NCBI RefSeq assembly: GCF_021147775.1
Contig: NZ_JAGTPK010000022.1
Coordinates: forward strand, 1-64,000
Direction: 5' to 3'
From: Pseudomonas californiensis
GTDB lineage: Bacteria > Pseudomonadota > Gammaproteobacteria > Pseudomonadales > Pseudomonadaceae
Length of the DNA stretch: 64,000 bases
Below the pieces are notes generated by a model. The model searched no databases. It saw only the letters and a program-made list of their open reading frames with translations, and was not told the DNA's origin. Below are positions 18,293-26,259 of the stretch, in pieces (the first letter of the stretch is position 1; each line of letters opens with the position of its first letter). The position numbers were made by a program, and so were the translations under genes.

Positions 18293-19335
18293 GACTGAGC
18301 CTCTGGCGCTTGCCCGGTTTCAACTGAGGTCGCCGACGGGGTGCTGTCTTCTTCGTCACCGTATTCTGTGCTGAAGCCTTGCGCGTCGAGGCCCAGTTCG
18401 CGCAGGTAACGGACCAGCACCGCAACCGAGCCATGAGTCACCATGACGCGCTCGGCACCGGTTTGCTCGATGGCCCACAGCAGGCCCGGCCAGTCGGCGT
18501 GATCGGACAGTACAAAGCCTCGATCCACACCGCGCCGACGTCGAGTCCCGCGCAGCATCATCCAACCACTGGCGAACGCATCGCTGTACTCGCCGAAGCG
18601 CTTCATCCAGCTGCTGCCGCCAGCAGACGGCGGGGCCAGGATAAGCGCCTGGCGCAACGCCGGATCGGTTTTCTTGAAGTCGCCTGCGTACTGGGTTTCC
18701 GGAATGCGGATTCCGCCCTCGCGGTACACCCGGTTCAACGGCTCGACGGCGCCGTGGACCAGAATCGGACCGATCTGTGAGTCAATGCCGTGCAGGATGC
18801 GTTGCGCCTTGCCGAACGAGTAGGCGAACAGCACGCTTGCTTTGCCTTGTGCGGCGTTGTTGCGCCACCAGTCGTTGATCCCTTCGAAAATCTGCGACTG
18901 CGGAGCCCAGCGATAGATCGGCAGGCCGAAGGTCGATTCGGTAATGAAGGTATGGCAACGCACCGGTTCGAACGCTGCACAGGTGCCGTCGGGCTCAACC
19001 TTGTAATCACCGGAAGCCACCCAGATCTCGCCTTTGTATTCCAGGCGCACCTGCGCTGAGCCCAGCACATGACCCGCAGGGTGCAAGCTCAGCTTCACTC
19101 CATGGTGGGTGATGGTTTCGCCATATTGCAGTGTTTGCAGATTGATGTCCTGGCCCAGCCGCGAGCGCAGTATGCCTTCGCCGCTGGCCGCTGACAGGTA
19201 ATGCTCGTTACCGGTTCGGGCGTGGTCGCCGTGGGCGTGAGTAATGACGGAGCGTTCGACCGGGCGCCACGGATCGATGTAGAAATCGCCGGGCGGGCAA
19301 TAAAGACCTTCGGGGCGAGCGATGACAAGATCCAT
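18289..19335 (-). CDS. Ligase-associated beta-CASP exonuclease (Exo)
   Basis: The 348-aa metallo-beta-lactamase/beta-CASP nuclease has its zinc motif THAHGDHAR at residues 32-40, followed by HPAGHVLGSAQV, SGDYK and the late histidine of DHADW. It is related to Artemis/SNM1-type and mRNA 3'-processing nucleases. In this bacterial gene set it trims DNA ends before ligation. It is the first gene of the exo-ligase pair and overlaps the ligase by 4 bases. Residues beyond about 325 are a low-complexity tail. Confidence 0.93.
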   Translation of the reverse strand: MDLVIARPEGLYCPPGDFYIDPWRPVERSVITHAHGDHARTGNEHYLSAASGEGILRSRLGQDINLQTLQYGETITHHGVKLSLHPAGHVLGSAQVRLEYKGEIWVASGDYKVEPDGTCAAFEPVRCHTFITESTFGLPIYRWAPQSQIFEGINDWWRNNAAQGKASVLFAYSFGKAQRILHGIDSQIGPILVHGAVEPLNRVYREGGIRIPETQYAGDFKKTDPALRQALILAPPSAGGSSWMKRFGEYSDAFASGWMMLRGTRRRRGVDRGFVLSDHADWPGLLWAIEQTGAERVMVTHGSVAVLVRYLRELGLDAQGFSTEYGDEEDSTPSATSVETGQAPEAQS

Positions 19336-19477
19336 GGGGCAACCGTCTGCTGGGGCGTGTTAGCTATGAGCCGGAGCGCAGCGGTAAGTTCGAGGTGTTT
19401 GGAGAGGCTGTGGCTGAGGGCCCGTCAGAGTGCCGCTACAAGCAGGGCCGGCATCATCGGTCAGCGATGTGCATCAG

Positions 19478-19505
19478 CGCCTTCGCGGGGAGGCCCGCGA
19501 AGGCG
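19478..19505. terminator. GC-rich hairpin after quiP
   Basis: A perfect 12-bp stem, CGCCTTCGCGGG (19478-19489) / CCCGCGAAGGCG (19494-19505), lies 17 bases after the quiP stop. There is no clear T-run, so termination is likely but not certain. Confidence 0.5.
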
Positions 19506-19521
19506 TAGAGTGTGGGTTCGT

Positions 19522-21996
19522 TTACTTGCCCGGTGTCAGGGTCAGGCGCTGTTTGCCGTAGCCTTTCTCGTAGTTCTGCTGTTGCAGCGGGATCGACATG
19601 TACTGCGCCTTGAGCCATGGCTCGATGCTGTTGGCGTAGTAAGGGCTGGCCGGGTTGCCCGACTGACCGGTGCTGATCAGGCCGGTCATAGGCTCTACCA
19701 GACTGAAGTCGATGATCATGCGCAAGCCTGGCGCCATGCGCGCGTCGAAGTTCTTGCCCCATTCATAACCGGACACATTCAGCGTGGTGTGATCGCCGCC
19801 TGCTGGGGTGGCACTGCGGTTGAACTCACTGCCGCCCAGTTGTTTGGCCAGCGGGTTGGTTGAGGTCCAGTTGTCGCGGTGCAGTTTGCCCCACTGCCAG
19901 GCCTTGTGATCACTGCCCAGCAGGCTGTCGCCACTGGTGATCGCGGCCGCCAGACTGCGTGCGAGGATGGTCGGTTTGTCTTCTTTCTGCGTTGTCTTGA
20001 TGTCATCCCAGTACGGGCTGTCGTCGCGACCCAGCAAGTGATCAGCCTGTGGCGACCAGGACGAACCGGCGTTGGCAACCAGCGCCTGCCAGGCCGGGCT
20101 GGTTTCAGGTCCCAATTCATCAAGGAAGATCTGCTTGGCGCTTTCCTGCAGGAACAGCTCATAGAGTGCGGCGTCTGCCGATCCGGCGCTGAGTTTTCCC
20201 TCGAAAGCCATCAAGCGGGTCAACGCTTCACGCGCCTTGCCGCGCTCTGCTTCCGGCAGGGCGTCGATGGCCTGCTTGAGCGGACGGGCCATGCCCGGCG
20301 CGTCGAACATGGTCTTGAGTTTGGCGGCAAAGGTCGTCGTCTGGTCGTACTGCATGGCCACGGTACTGCGCAGGTCCTGCTTGCCACTGTTGGCCAGCTC
20401 GGCGATGCGCTCGGCGCGCTCCGGATAGCCCCACGAGTTGGACAGTTGCATGCCGTAACCTTTGGGGATCGTGCGCTGGTTGGCAGCCGCGAGCCAGCCC
20501 TGGCGCGGGTCCTGGTCATACGGGTGCAACATCGAGTCGGCAAAGCCGTCCCAGTCATATTTGCCATCCCAGCCTGGCGAGGGCAGCAGGCCCTGACCTT
20601 CACGGCGATTCGGGAAGCGACCGGTTACTTGCCAGCCGATGTTGGAAGCATCAGCGAAAATCATGTTCAGGGTGATCGCACGAATCTCGCGGCTGGTATC
20701 GAAGGCTTTCTCGACGTTGGGCGCGCGCGACAGGTCGAAGAATGCGTCGAGACTTTTATCATCCTTGAACTCAGGCGTTTGCAGCGCCAGGCTCAGGCCG
20801 TTGCCGGGCGGCGTGGCACCTGCATTGAGCAGTGCGCCGTGGCGGGTGGCGTAGACAGTTTCCCGGACCGGACGATTGCCTTTGATCAGGAAGGTCTCTT
20901 CATGGGCGAGGGCGGGCACCCATTTGCCGTCAGCCATATAAGAGACGCGATTGCCTTCGCGTTTGATCTTTTCCAGAAACAGGTCCTGGTTGTCGCCCTT
21001 GACGTTGCTCATGCTCCACGCCAGTTTGCCGTTGAAGCCACTGAGGACCAACGGCAAACCTGCGATAGAGACACCGGACACCTGATATTTGGGCGCCCGG
21101 ATCTGCACAAGGCTCCACGCCGAATTCAGGCCGCCGGGCAGTTGCATGTCACTGGCCAACAGGCTTTTGCCGCTGCGACTGCGCTGGGGTGCGATGGCCC
21201 AGTTGTTCGACGCTGCGACCCCCAGCATATTGAGATCGCTGAGTTGCAGGACAACCTTGTTCAAGTTGCCGAGGCCTGTCACCTGATTGTTCAGGTTCAG
21301 GCCTTTGAGCTTGTCGGTCTCTGCAAAGGGCAGTTCTTCGTCCGGATACGTGGGCAACAGCCAGGCGAGTTTGTCGGTACCTACTTTCTGCGCCAGCACC
21401 AGCGCTGACAGCTCTTCCTGCAGGTTCACCGACAGGCTGAAGTTGAGCAGGCTGAAGATCAGCGCCGAGTCTTCTGGCTTCCAGTATTCAGGTTTGTAGC
21501 CAGAGCTGGCCAGATCGGCGGGCAACTTGTCGCGATAGCGAAACAGGTAGGCGTTCACGCCACGGGCGTAGACATCGAAAAAGCGTTTCAGCCTTGGCGA
21601 AGCCGCGTTGTAGAGGTCGCTGGCATTCTGCTTGAGGTTGACCGAGCGCATCAGACGGTCCACTTCCAGCGCGTCCGGGCCTGCCATTTCTGACAGGCGG
21701 CCCTGCGCCAGCAAACGCATGCCGACCATCTGACTGATGCGGTCCCCCGCGTGGATATAACCCAGCGTGAAGAGGGCGTCATGATAGGTGCTGCTTTCGA
21801 TCAGCGGCATGCCCATGCTGTTGCGGCGCACGGAAACGTTTTGCGCCAGACCTTTGATCGCGAACGTGCCGGAAACAGGCAGTACGGTGTCATTGTCGCC
21901 ACCGCCCAATTGGCAGCCAGCAAGGCTCAGGAAACTCGCCGCAGCGGCGGCAGCGCCGAATCGGGGAAGAAAATGTAGAAGGGCTGGCGAGGCCAT
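19522..21996 (-). CDS. quiP: Acyl-homoserine lactone acylase QuiP-like (penicillin amidase family)
   Basis: The 824-aa Ntn-hydrolase precursor should be cleaved into two subunits. The nucleophile serine is S263 (AASNNWAIAP), which becomes the N-terminus of the beta subunit after spacer removal. The N-terminal signal ends in a lipobox-like LSLAGC (C28), so periplasmic or membrane-attached location is expected. The start at 21996 is chosen because AGGAG lies just upstream and the signal peptide begins there. The whole protein closely follows P. aeruginosa QuiP as I remember it. QuiP removes the acyl chain from long-chain AHLs, so it would quench or tune quorum signals. Confidence 0.88.
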   Translation of the reverse strand: MASPALLHFLPRFGAAAAAASFLSLAGCQLGGGDNDTVLPVSGTFAIKGLAQNVSVRRNSMGMPLIESSTYHDALFTLGYIHAGDRISQMVGMRLLAQGRLSEMAGPDALEVDRLMRSVNLKQNASDLYNAASPRLKRFFDVYARGVNAYLFRYRDKLPADLASSGYKPEYWKPEDSALIFSLLNFSLSVNLQEELSALVLAQKVGTDKLAWLLPTYPDEELPFAETDKLKGLNLNNQVTGLGNLNKVVLQLSDLNMLGVAASNNWAIAPQRSRSGKSLLASDMQLPGGLNSAWSLVQIRAPKYQVSGVSIAGLPLVLSGFNGKLAWSMSNVKGDNQDLFLEKIKREGNRVSYMADGKWVPALAHEETFLIKGNRPVRETVYATRHGALLNAGATPPGNGLSLALQTPEFKDDKSLDAFFDLSRAPNVEKAFDTSREIRAITLNMIFADASNIGWQVTGRFPNRREGQGLLPSPGWDGKYDWDGFADSMLHPYDQDPRQGWLAAANQRTIPKGYGMQLSNSWGYPERAERIAELANSGKQDLRSTVAMQYDQTTTFAAKLKTMFDAPGMARPLKQAIDALPEAERGKAREALTRLMAFEGKLSAGSADAALYELFLQESAKQIFLDELGPETSPAWQALVANAGSSWSPQADHLLGRDDSPYWDDIKTTQKEDKPTILARSLAAAITSGDSLLGSDHKAWQWGKLHRDNWTSTNPLAKQLGGSEFNRSATPAGGDHTTLNVSGYEWGKNFDARMAPGLRMIIDFSLVEPMTGLISTGQSGNPASPYYANSIEPWLKAQYMSIPLQQQNYEKGYGKQRLTLTPGK

Positions 21997-22171
21997 TGGC
22001 AAGCTCCTGAAGGGATAGCGTACAAAAGTCGCTACGTTAGTGAGCAGGCAGACCACAAGCAAGCGCGAAGACGGAGTTTATTTCAGGATTTTACAAACGA
22101 TGTCACGCAAACAGACGCCCGGTCTTCAAACCACTGTGCCAACGCCGCGCATTGGCACATTCGCCAGGCTG

Positions 22172-22816
22172 TCAGGGCTTGGGCGGGTTGATCGTTTCGA
22201 CCAGTGCATAGGCACGTTGCGTGGCCTCACGCTGCGCGATGCATTCGAACCAGCGCTTGAGATGCGGGAAGTCGTTCAAGTCCTGCTGCTGAAACGTGTG
22301 TGGCACGATCCATGGGTAGATGGCCATGTCGGCAATACTGTAATCGCTGCCCGTCACATAGCCGCGATCGGCCAGGCGCTTGTTCAGCACGCCATACAAT
22401 CGTGCGGTTTCGTTGACGTAACGTTCGATGGCGTAAGGGATCTTTTCCTTGGCAAATCGATTGAAATGATGATTCTGGCCAGCCATCGGTCCCAGACCAC
22501 CCATTTGCCAGAACAACCACTGCAGCGTTTCCTGACGGCCACGAAAGTCCTGCGCAATGAATTGCCCGGTCTTGTCTGCGAGATAAAGCAGGATGGCGCC
22601 TGACTCGAAGAGGCTCAGCGGTTCTGCGCCGTCTGCGGGCTGGTGATCGACAATTGCCGGGATCCGGTTGTTGGGAGCGATTTTCAGGAATTCGGGTTTG
22701 AACTGATCGTTGTTGCCGATATTGACCGGGAAAATCTGGTAAGGCAGGCCGGTCTCTTCGAGGAACCGGGTGATTTTATGACCGTTGGGTGTGGTCCAGT
22801 AGTGAAGATCAATCAT
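22172..22816 (-). CDS. Glutathione S-transferase family protein (YfcG/Ure2-like)
   Basis: The 214-aa protein has an N-terminal thioredoxin-like GST domain (1-85, with TTPNG near the glutathione-binding loop, RIPAIVDH and the SLFESGAIL block) and an all-helical C-terminal domain. The TPNGHK motif is typical of the YfcG/YghU disulfide-bond oxidoreductase group. The internal ATG at 22816 has GGAG at good spacing and is preferred to the longer frame. It is a cytoplasmic enzyme; its substrate is unknown. Confidence 0.88.
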   Translation of the reverse strand: MIDLHYWTTPNGHKITRFLEETGLPYQIFPVNIGNNDQFKPEFLKIAPNNRIPAIVDHQPADGAEPLSLFESGAILLYLADKTGQFIAQDFRGRQETLQWLFWQMGGLGPMAGQNHHFNRFAKEKIPYAIERYVNETARLYGVLNKRLADRGYVTGSDYSIADMAIYPWIVPHTFQQQDLNDFPHLKRWFECIAQREATQRAYALVETINPPKP

Positions 22817-22880
22817 TGAACGCTCCATGTGAGTGACGTGACCGCATTGTTTTACTCTGCCTCGGACACGCCATACAAAT

Positions 22881-22909
22881 GAAAACGGCCTGCAAGGCAG
22901 GCCGTTTTC
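22881..22909. terminator. Bidirectional terminator between SEC-C gene and GST gene
   Basis: A 13-bp perfect stem, GAAAACGGCCTGC (22881-22893) / GCAGGCCGTTTTC (22897-22909), has T/A flanks. It follows the stop of the SEC-C gene on the minus strand. Confidence 0.85.
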
Positions 22910-22924
22910 AGAACGCTGAGCGCT

Positions 22925-23125
22925 TTACGCACCGTGGCATTTCTTGAATTTCTTGTCACTGCCGCAAGGGCAAGGATCGTTGCGACCTACGTCTTTCAGG
23001 GTATTACGCACCGGCTCCTGGTGAGCGTGACCGCAGTTCGGGCCATGGACGTGACCGTGCTGGTGGTCGTCGTGGTCATGATCGTGGTTGCAATCAGGGC
23101 CATGAACATGAGTGTGCTGGTTCAT
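22925..23125 (-). CDS. Small histidine-rich SEC-C domain protein
   Basis: This 66-aa protein has an N-terminal run of His/Asp/Gly (about 14 His in the first 40 residues) and a C-terminal SEC-C zinc-binding motif (CPCGSDKKFKKCHG) like the SecA tail. Metal binding, probably zinc, is likely. The ATG at 23125 has GGAG eight bases before it; a longer frame has no such site. It is divergent from the S24 repressor gene. Confidence 0.8.
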   Translation of the reverse strand: MNQHTHVHGPDCNHDHDHDDHQHGHVHGPNCGHAHQEPVRNTLKDVGRNDPCPCGSDKKFKKCHGA

Positions 23126-23215
23126 CAGGTGTACTCCACAATTAAATCGACGCGCATTATCTCGCAAATGAGCGTCCAGCAGTACGGGAGTATTTTCCTT
23201 GGACATCCTGAGAAT

Positions 23216-23238
23216 TTTTCAGCATGCTTATTTTTTGA
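23216..23238. promoter_or_regulatory. Operator-like motif upstream of the repressor gene (copy 1)
   Basis: The sequence TTTTCAGCATGCTTAT followed by T5GA contains the palindrome TnAGCATGCTnA. A near copy (TTTCAGTATGCTTAAATTTTGA) occurs at 24448-24469 before the holin gene. It may be the binding site of the adjacent repressor. Confidence 0.45.
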
Positions 23239-23287
23239 GCGGTATTACCGACAATGCCTCTAGATTGCCCGATGTCGAGCCCAGGAT

Positions 23288-23944
23288 ATGAACAGACACG
23301 AACGCATTGCCAAGGCCATTACCGCCAGTGGCAAAAAGAAAGGTGAAATCGCGGCCCAGTGTGGCGTCGCCAACTCAGCAGTGACCCAATGGATTTCTGG
23401 CGAGAGCAAAAGCCTGCGTCCGGAAAATCTGTACGCACTGGCACGAGCTACCGGGTTTCGAGCCGAGTGGTTGGCGATAGGCGAGGGCGCAGAACAGACA
23501 CCTGCCCATGATGCCAACGTCGCGTTGATTGATCCGCCGCGCCTGTCATTCCGCTACCCGGTTATCAGTTGGGTATCGGCCGGGTCCTGGGAGGAGGCGG
23601 TCCAGCCTTATCCGGACGGGTTTTCCGACCGTTATGAGATCTCCGATTACGACTCCAAAGGCCCTGCGTTCTGGCTGGAGGTCAAAGGCGATTCAATGAC
23701 CGCTCCGACCGGTGTGAGCGTGCCTGAAGGGATGCTGATTCTGATCGATACCGAGGCGGACGTTCAACCAGGAAAACTGGTGATCGCCAAGCTGCCGGCG
23801 AGCAACGAGGCAACCTTCAAGAAGCTGGTAGAGGACGGCGGGGTCCGGTATCTCAAGCCACTCAACCCCGAATACAAAATGATCGAGTGCGGTGTCGACT
23901 GTCGCATTATCGGCGTGGCCGTGCGGATGACCGGCAAGCTCTGA
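23288..23944 (+). CDS. S24-family phage/pyocin-type repressor (PrtR/CI-like)
   Basis: The 218-aa protein has an N-terminal helix-turn-helix (about 18-42, KGEIAAQCGVANSAVTQWISG) and a C-terminal LexA/CI-type autoprotease. The Ala-Gly cleavage site (VSAGSW, A98-G99), nucleophile S136 (GDSM) and catalytic lysine K178 are all present, so RecA-stimulated self-cleavage should work. It resembles PrtR, the repressor of R/F-pyocins in P. aeruginosa, and other lambdoid repressors. The genes that follow (a LexA-box gene and a holin) fit a pyocin/prophage regulatory-lysis module, but no PrtN activator or tail genes are nearby. Confidence 0.9.
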   Translation: MNRHERIAKAITASGKKKGEIAAQCGVANSAVTQWISGESKSLRPENLYALARATGFRAEWLAIGEGAEQTPAHDANVALIDPPRLSFRYPVISWVSAGSWEEAVQPYPDGFSDRYEISDYDSKGPAFWLEVKGDSMTAPTGVSVPEGMLILIDTEADVQPGKLVIAKLPASNEATFKKLVEDGGVRYLKPLNPEYKMIECGVDCRIIGVAVRMTGKL

Positions 23945-24034
23945 CGCCTTTCAGATGTTGTGCATCAGGTTTGATCACTGCGCTTGGCAGACTTTTCCTT
24001 GCCTGCCCTTGTAAGGTTTGCACATCAGGAATAC

Positions 24035-24050
24035 TGTATATAAATACAGT
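24035..24050 (+). promoter_or_regulatory. LexA (SOS) box
   Basis: CTGTATATAAATACAG is a CTG-N10-CAG palindrome differing from the ideal CTGTATATATATACAG at only one position. It lies 18 bases before the start codon of the 83-aa gene, so that gene should be SOS-induced through LexA. Confidence 0.9.
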
Positions 24051-24068
24051 TATGCTGAGGAGGTGGTC

Positions 24069-24320
24069 ATGGCTAACCGTAACAGTCTGCTGCTGGAGGC
24101 GCCGTCTTCCTACGAGATGATCGGAAGAAGAATCCAGCAAATGGTGGCGGCGCCTGGTGTGCAGAAAATCCAGTCGGTAACGGTGATCCGCCGTGAAGAT
24201 GAGCCTGCGGATCTTTGGGACCGAGTGCTTCAGGAAATCGAGGAAACCGAAGGGATCCAGGTGCAACGTCGCGAGGATGGGTCAGTCTGGATTGGCTGGC
24301 GCAAGTACATCGATAGCTGA
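24069..24320 (+). CDS. SOS-regulated small protein of pyocin locus type (PA0613-like)
   Basis: This 83-aa protein is preceded by GAGGAGG and by a near-perfect LexA box. It has no membrane segment or signal. The N-terminal NSLLLEAPSSYEMIGRRI and the pattern of a small basic/acidic protein fit the hypothetical protein encoded between the pyocin regulators and holin of P. aeruginosa (PA0613), as far as I remember that protein. Its function is unknown. Its position between a repressor and a holin suggests a role at induction of a lysis or tailocin system. Confidence 0.75.
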   Translation: MANRNSLLLEAPSSYEMIGRRIQQMVAAPGVQKIQSVTVIRREDEPADLWDRVLQEIEETEGIQVQRREDGSVWIGWRKYIDS

Positions 24321-24639
24321 GCTGAGCGAGCCCGCGCAATACGGGCTTTGTGCCAGCGTCAGGCTCAAGTTTTCCCGCGCATACGCCGCAAACGAGATTT
24401 TCTTGCTGCCCCCTTCGTCCTTTGGTCAGAGCAACCTTGACGAATAATTTCAGTATGCTTAAATTTTGATTGTCGTCAGACACTCGAACGGCTCACAGAC
24501 TGGCTCGCTGCACTGAATGATCTGCCCGGGTGGGTTATCCAGGAAGGACGCTTGAGCCTTGCGCCGGCTTTCCGATCTGCGCTGACGCGTGACTGCTCTG
24601 ATTTCTGGTGCTTGTTACTTCTTGTGGGGAGTCAAACTC
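24321..24639 (+). other. Intergenic stretch before holin with operator-like motif
   Basis: This 319-base gap starts with a hairpin AGCCCG/CGGGCT (about 24329-24347) after the 83-aa gene. It then holds the second copy of the operator-like motif (24448-24469), directly followed by ATTGTCGT, which agrees with the half-site described for the pyocin activator PrtN (ATTGnnGT). A start-less open frame runs from about 24470 to the holin gene and could be a gene remnant, but I recognise nothing in it. Confidence 0.4.
24448..24469. promoter_or_regulatory. Operator-like motif upstream of holin gene (copy 2)
   Basis: TTTCAGTATGCTTAAATTTTGA shares about 18 of 22 positions with the motif at 23216-23238 upstream of the repressor gene. 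This suggests a common regulator for repressor and holin promoters. Confidence 0.45.
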
Positions 24640-24969
24640 ATGGATCTGTTGAATGCTTGGATGGACCGGTGTGAATGGTTGGCAGCAGGGCTGGTTGGCG
24701 CAGTCATTTCAGGCTGGTGGCATAAGGCGGGCCTGCTCGATTGGCGTGCCTGGGTGATCTTTTTGCTTACCGGCGTGGCATGCGCGGTGTTTCTGACCGG
24801 CATCGCCAGCAGTTACATGGGCATTGCAGACCCGCGCAACGTGGCAGGCGTAGGCTTTCTACTGGGTTCGTTTGGCGGATCGCTGATGGCTGCTATCAAC
24901 CGTGCGCTGTGGGCCGCAGATATCTGGAAGTTTCTCATGGAGCTGATCAAGGGCCGTCTGGGAGGCTGA
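24640..24969 (+). CDS. Phage/pyocin-type holin
   Basis: The 109-aa protein has three hydrophobic segments (about 12-30, 36-58 and 68-92) separated by short polar loops. The N-terminus MDLLNAWMDRCEWLAAGLVGAVISGWW and a basic C-terminus (LIKGRLGG) match phage holins such as the pyocin-locus holin of P. aeruginosa (PA0614). GGGGAG precedes the ATG. Holins form inner-membrane holes that release endolysin. No endolysin or spanin gene follows: the next gene is convergent and only 9 bases away. Confidence 0.85.
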   Translation: MDLLNAWMDRCEWLAAGLVGAVISGWWHKAGLLDWRAWVIFLLTGVACAVFLTGIASSYMGIADPRNVAGVGFLLGSFGGSLMAAINRALWAADIWKFLMELIKGRLGG

Positions 24970-24978
24970 ATGTCACGG

Positions 24979-25473
24979 CTACCTGAGATCCTGAATCAGC
25001 TCCTCGGGAGCCATATCGCCGGATCGCCCGATACGGATGCTGTGCCTGAACACCACGCCGGTCTTGAGTTTGCCTTCAAGGCGATAGTGAATGGGCTGGT
25101 CTGGCTTTTTCAGCAACTGGGCAATGTACCTTGCGTGCCGCCACAGGTTGGTGCGAATCGGCACCACAAAGGTTTTCTGACTGTGGCCGGGTACAAAAAA
25201 CCAGTCGCTGGATTTACCGTCGGCCAGTATCACATCGTTGAGCATGATCTTGTATTGCAGTCCGCGAACCAGAAGGCGCGAGTCGTTCGGGTTGTCTACC
25301 TCGAAATGCAGCTTGAAGTCCTGCTGCGTCAGCCTGGCTTTGACCACCTGAACCTTCAGCAGGTGCACTTGTGGGTCCTGAAAGCTGTCAAACGAGAAGA
25401 TCGAGCATCCCGACAGGCCAAACATGATCAGCGCGAGGCTCAGTGTTCTTGTAATGTGCGCCTGAAAGGACAT
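24979..25473 (-). CDS. LEA type 2 domain lipoprotein
   Basis: The 164-aa protein has a lipoprotein signal (LIMFGLSGC, lipid-modified Cys near residue 23). A LEA14/water-stress-and-hypersensitive-response domain follows (HFEVDNPNDSRLLVRGLQYKIMLNDVILADG). Such beta-sandwich proteins are found in many bacteria; their role is unclear. GGAG lies seven bases before the ATG at 25473, which decides the start against a longer frame. It is divergent from the 181-aa gene. Confidence 0.85.
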   Translation of the reverse strand: MSFQAHITRTLSLALIMFGLSGCSIFSFDSFQDPQVHLLKVQVVKARLTQQDFKLHFEVDNPNDSRLLVRGLQYKIMLNDVILADGKSSDWFFVPGHSQKTFVVPIRTNLWRHARYIAQLLKKPDQPIHYRLEGKLKTGVVFRHSIRIGRSGDMAPEELIQDLR

Positions 25474-25586
25474 TGTGCGACTCCGTATGAACGTTGAGTC
25501 TAGCAATTCGAAGGCCAGGGGTAACTCGCTTGTTTCGCCGTTTGGCGCCACGCCATACTTTGTGCACGTATTCACGGGTGTCCTGA

Positions 25587-26132
25587 ATGAATCTTTACGA
25601 ACTTGTCTTTACCGGCCAACTGGTCCCAGGCGCCCAGCTTGAGCGTGTCAGGGCCAATATGGGCAAACTGTTCCAGGCTGACGAACAACGCTTGGAACTG
25701 CTGTTTTCAGGGCGACGATTGGTGCTCAAGAACAATCTCGACAGTGAAACGGCCGAGAAATATCGAGCGACGCTTGAAAAGGCCGGCGCATGGGTCGAAG
25801 TGTTGGACATGAATGCGCCGTTGCCAATAGAAGAAGTCGAACTCGCACCGCCCCCCGATGCGCCGACCTGGTTGCGCAGCCCTGCGGTCAAAACCGGTCG
25901 CCTGCAGATAAAACCGCGCGATGCCTACATGGCAGCTTTCGCAGAGGTGGACGCCCCCGACCTGTCGCTTGCCGAGGTGGGCGCCCAGTTGGTGTCACCT
26001 GGCGTCGCGCCTGTTGCGCCGGCGCTTGATCTTTCCCGGCTGAGCATCGCGCCGGTGGGCAGCGACATGGGGCCAGCCAGGACGCCAGACGAGGTCGACG
26101 CGCCAGATACCTCGCATTTGAAACTGGTGTAG
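25587..26132 (+). CDS. Conserved protein with TGxL-type N-terminal domain
   Basis: In this 181-aa protein residues 1-70 (LVFTGQLVPGAQLERVRANMGKLFQADEQ..., LFSGRRLVLKNNLDSETAEKYRATLEKAGAWVEV) form a small alpha/beta domain. The same domain is also found at the front of some DUF805 and membrane proteins. The rest is Pro/Ala/Asp-rich and probably disordered, with repeated DAPDxS segments. There is no signal peptide and no catalytic motif. Its function is unknown; it may be a protein-interaction module. Confidence 0.75.
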   Translation: MNLYELVFTGQLVPGAQLERVRANMGKLFQADEQRLELLFSGRRLVLKNNLDSETAEKYRATLEKAGAWVEVLDMNAPLPIEEVELAPPPDAPTWLRSPAVKTGRLQIKPRDAYMAAFAEVDAPDLSLAEVGAQLVSPGVAPVAPALDLSRLSIAPVGSDMGPARTPDEVDAPDTSHLKLV

Positions 26133-26259
26133 GGGTAATTCTGAAATATCCTGCATCGGCGCACTTTCCTGAAACGGAATTATTTTCAATCAGCCCTGTT
26201 ACTTTTGCGTCTTCGCTCGGCTAACAGGCATTGAGAATGTTCCATCCAGGAGTTGCCCG

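Noticed and set aside
19879..21408. 509-codon plus-strand frame inside quiP
   Set aside because: It is antisense shadow of the acylase gene with no recognisable domain.
23030..23115. Repetitive CATGGTC/GTGGTC-rich stretch considered as a DNA repeat or CRISPR-like array
   Set aside because: It is the His/Asp-rich coding part of the SEC-C protein; no regular spacers.
24470..24639. Start-less open frame before the holin gene as a phage gene remnant
   Set aside because: It gives a plausible peptide (RLTDWLAALNDLPGWV) but has no start codon, no Shine-Dalgarno and no family resemblance I could name.
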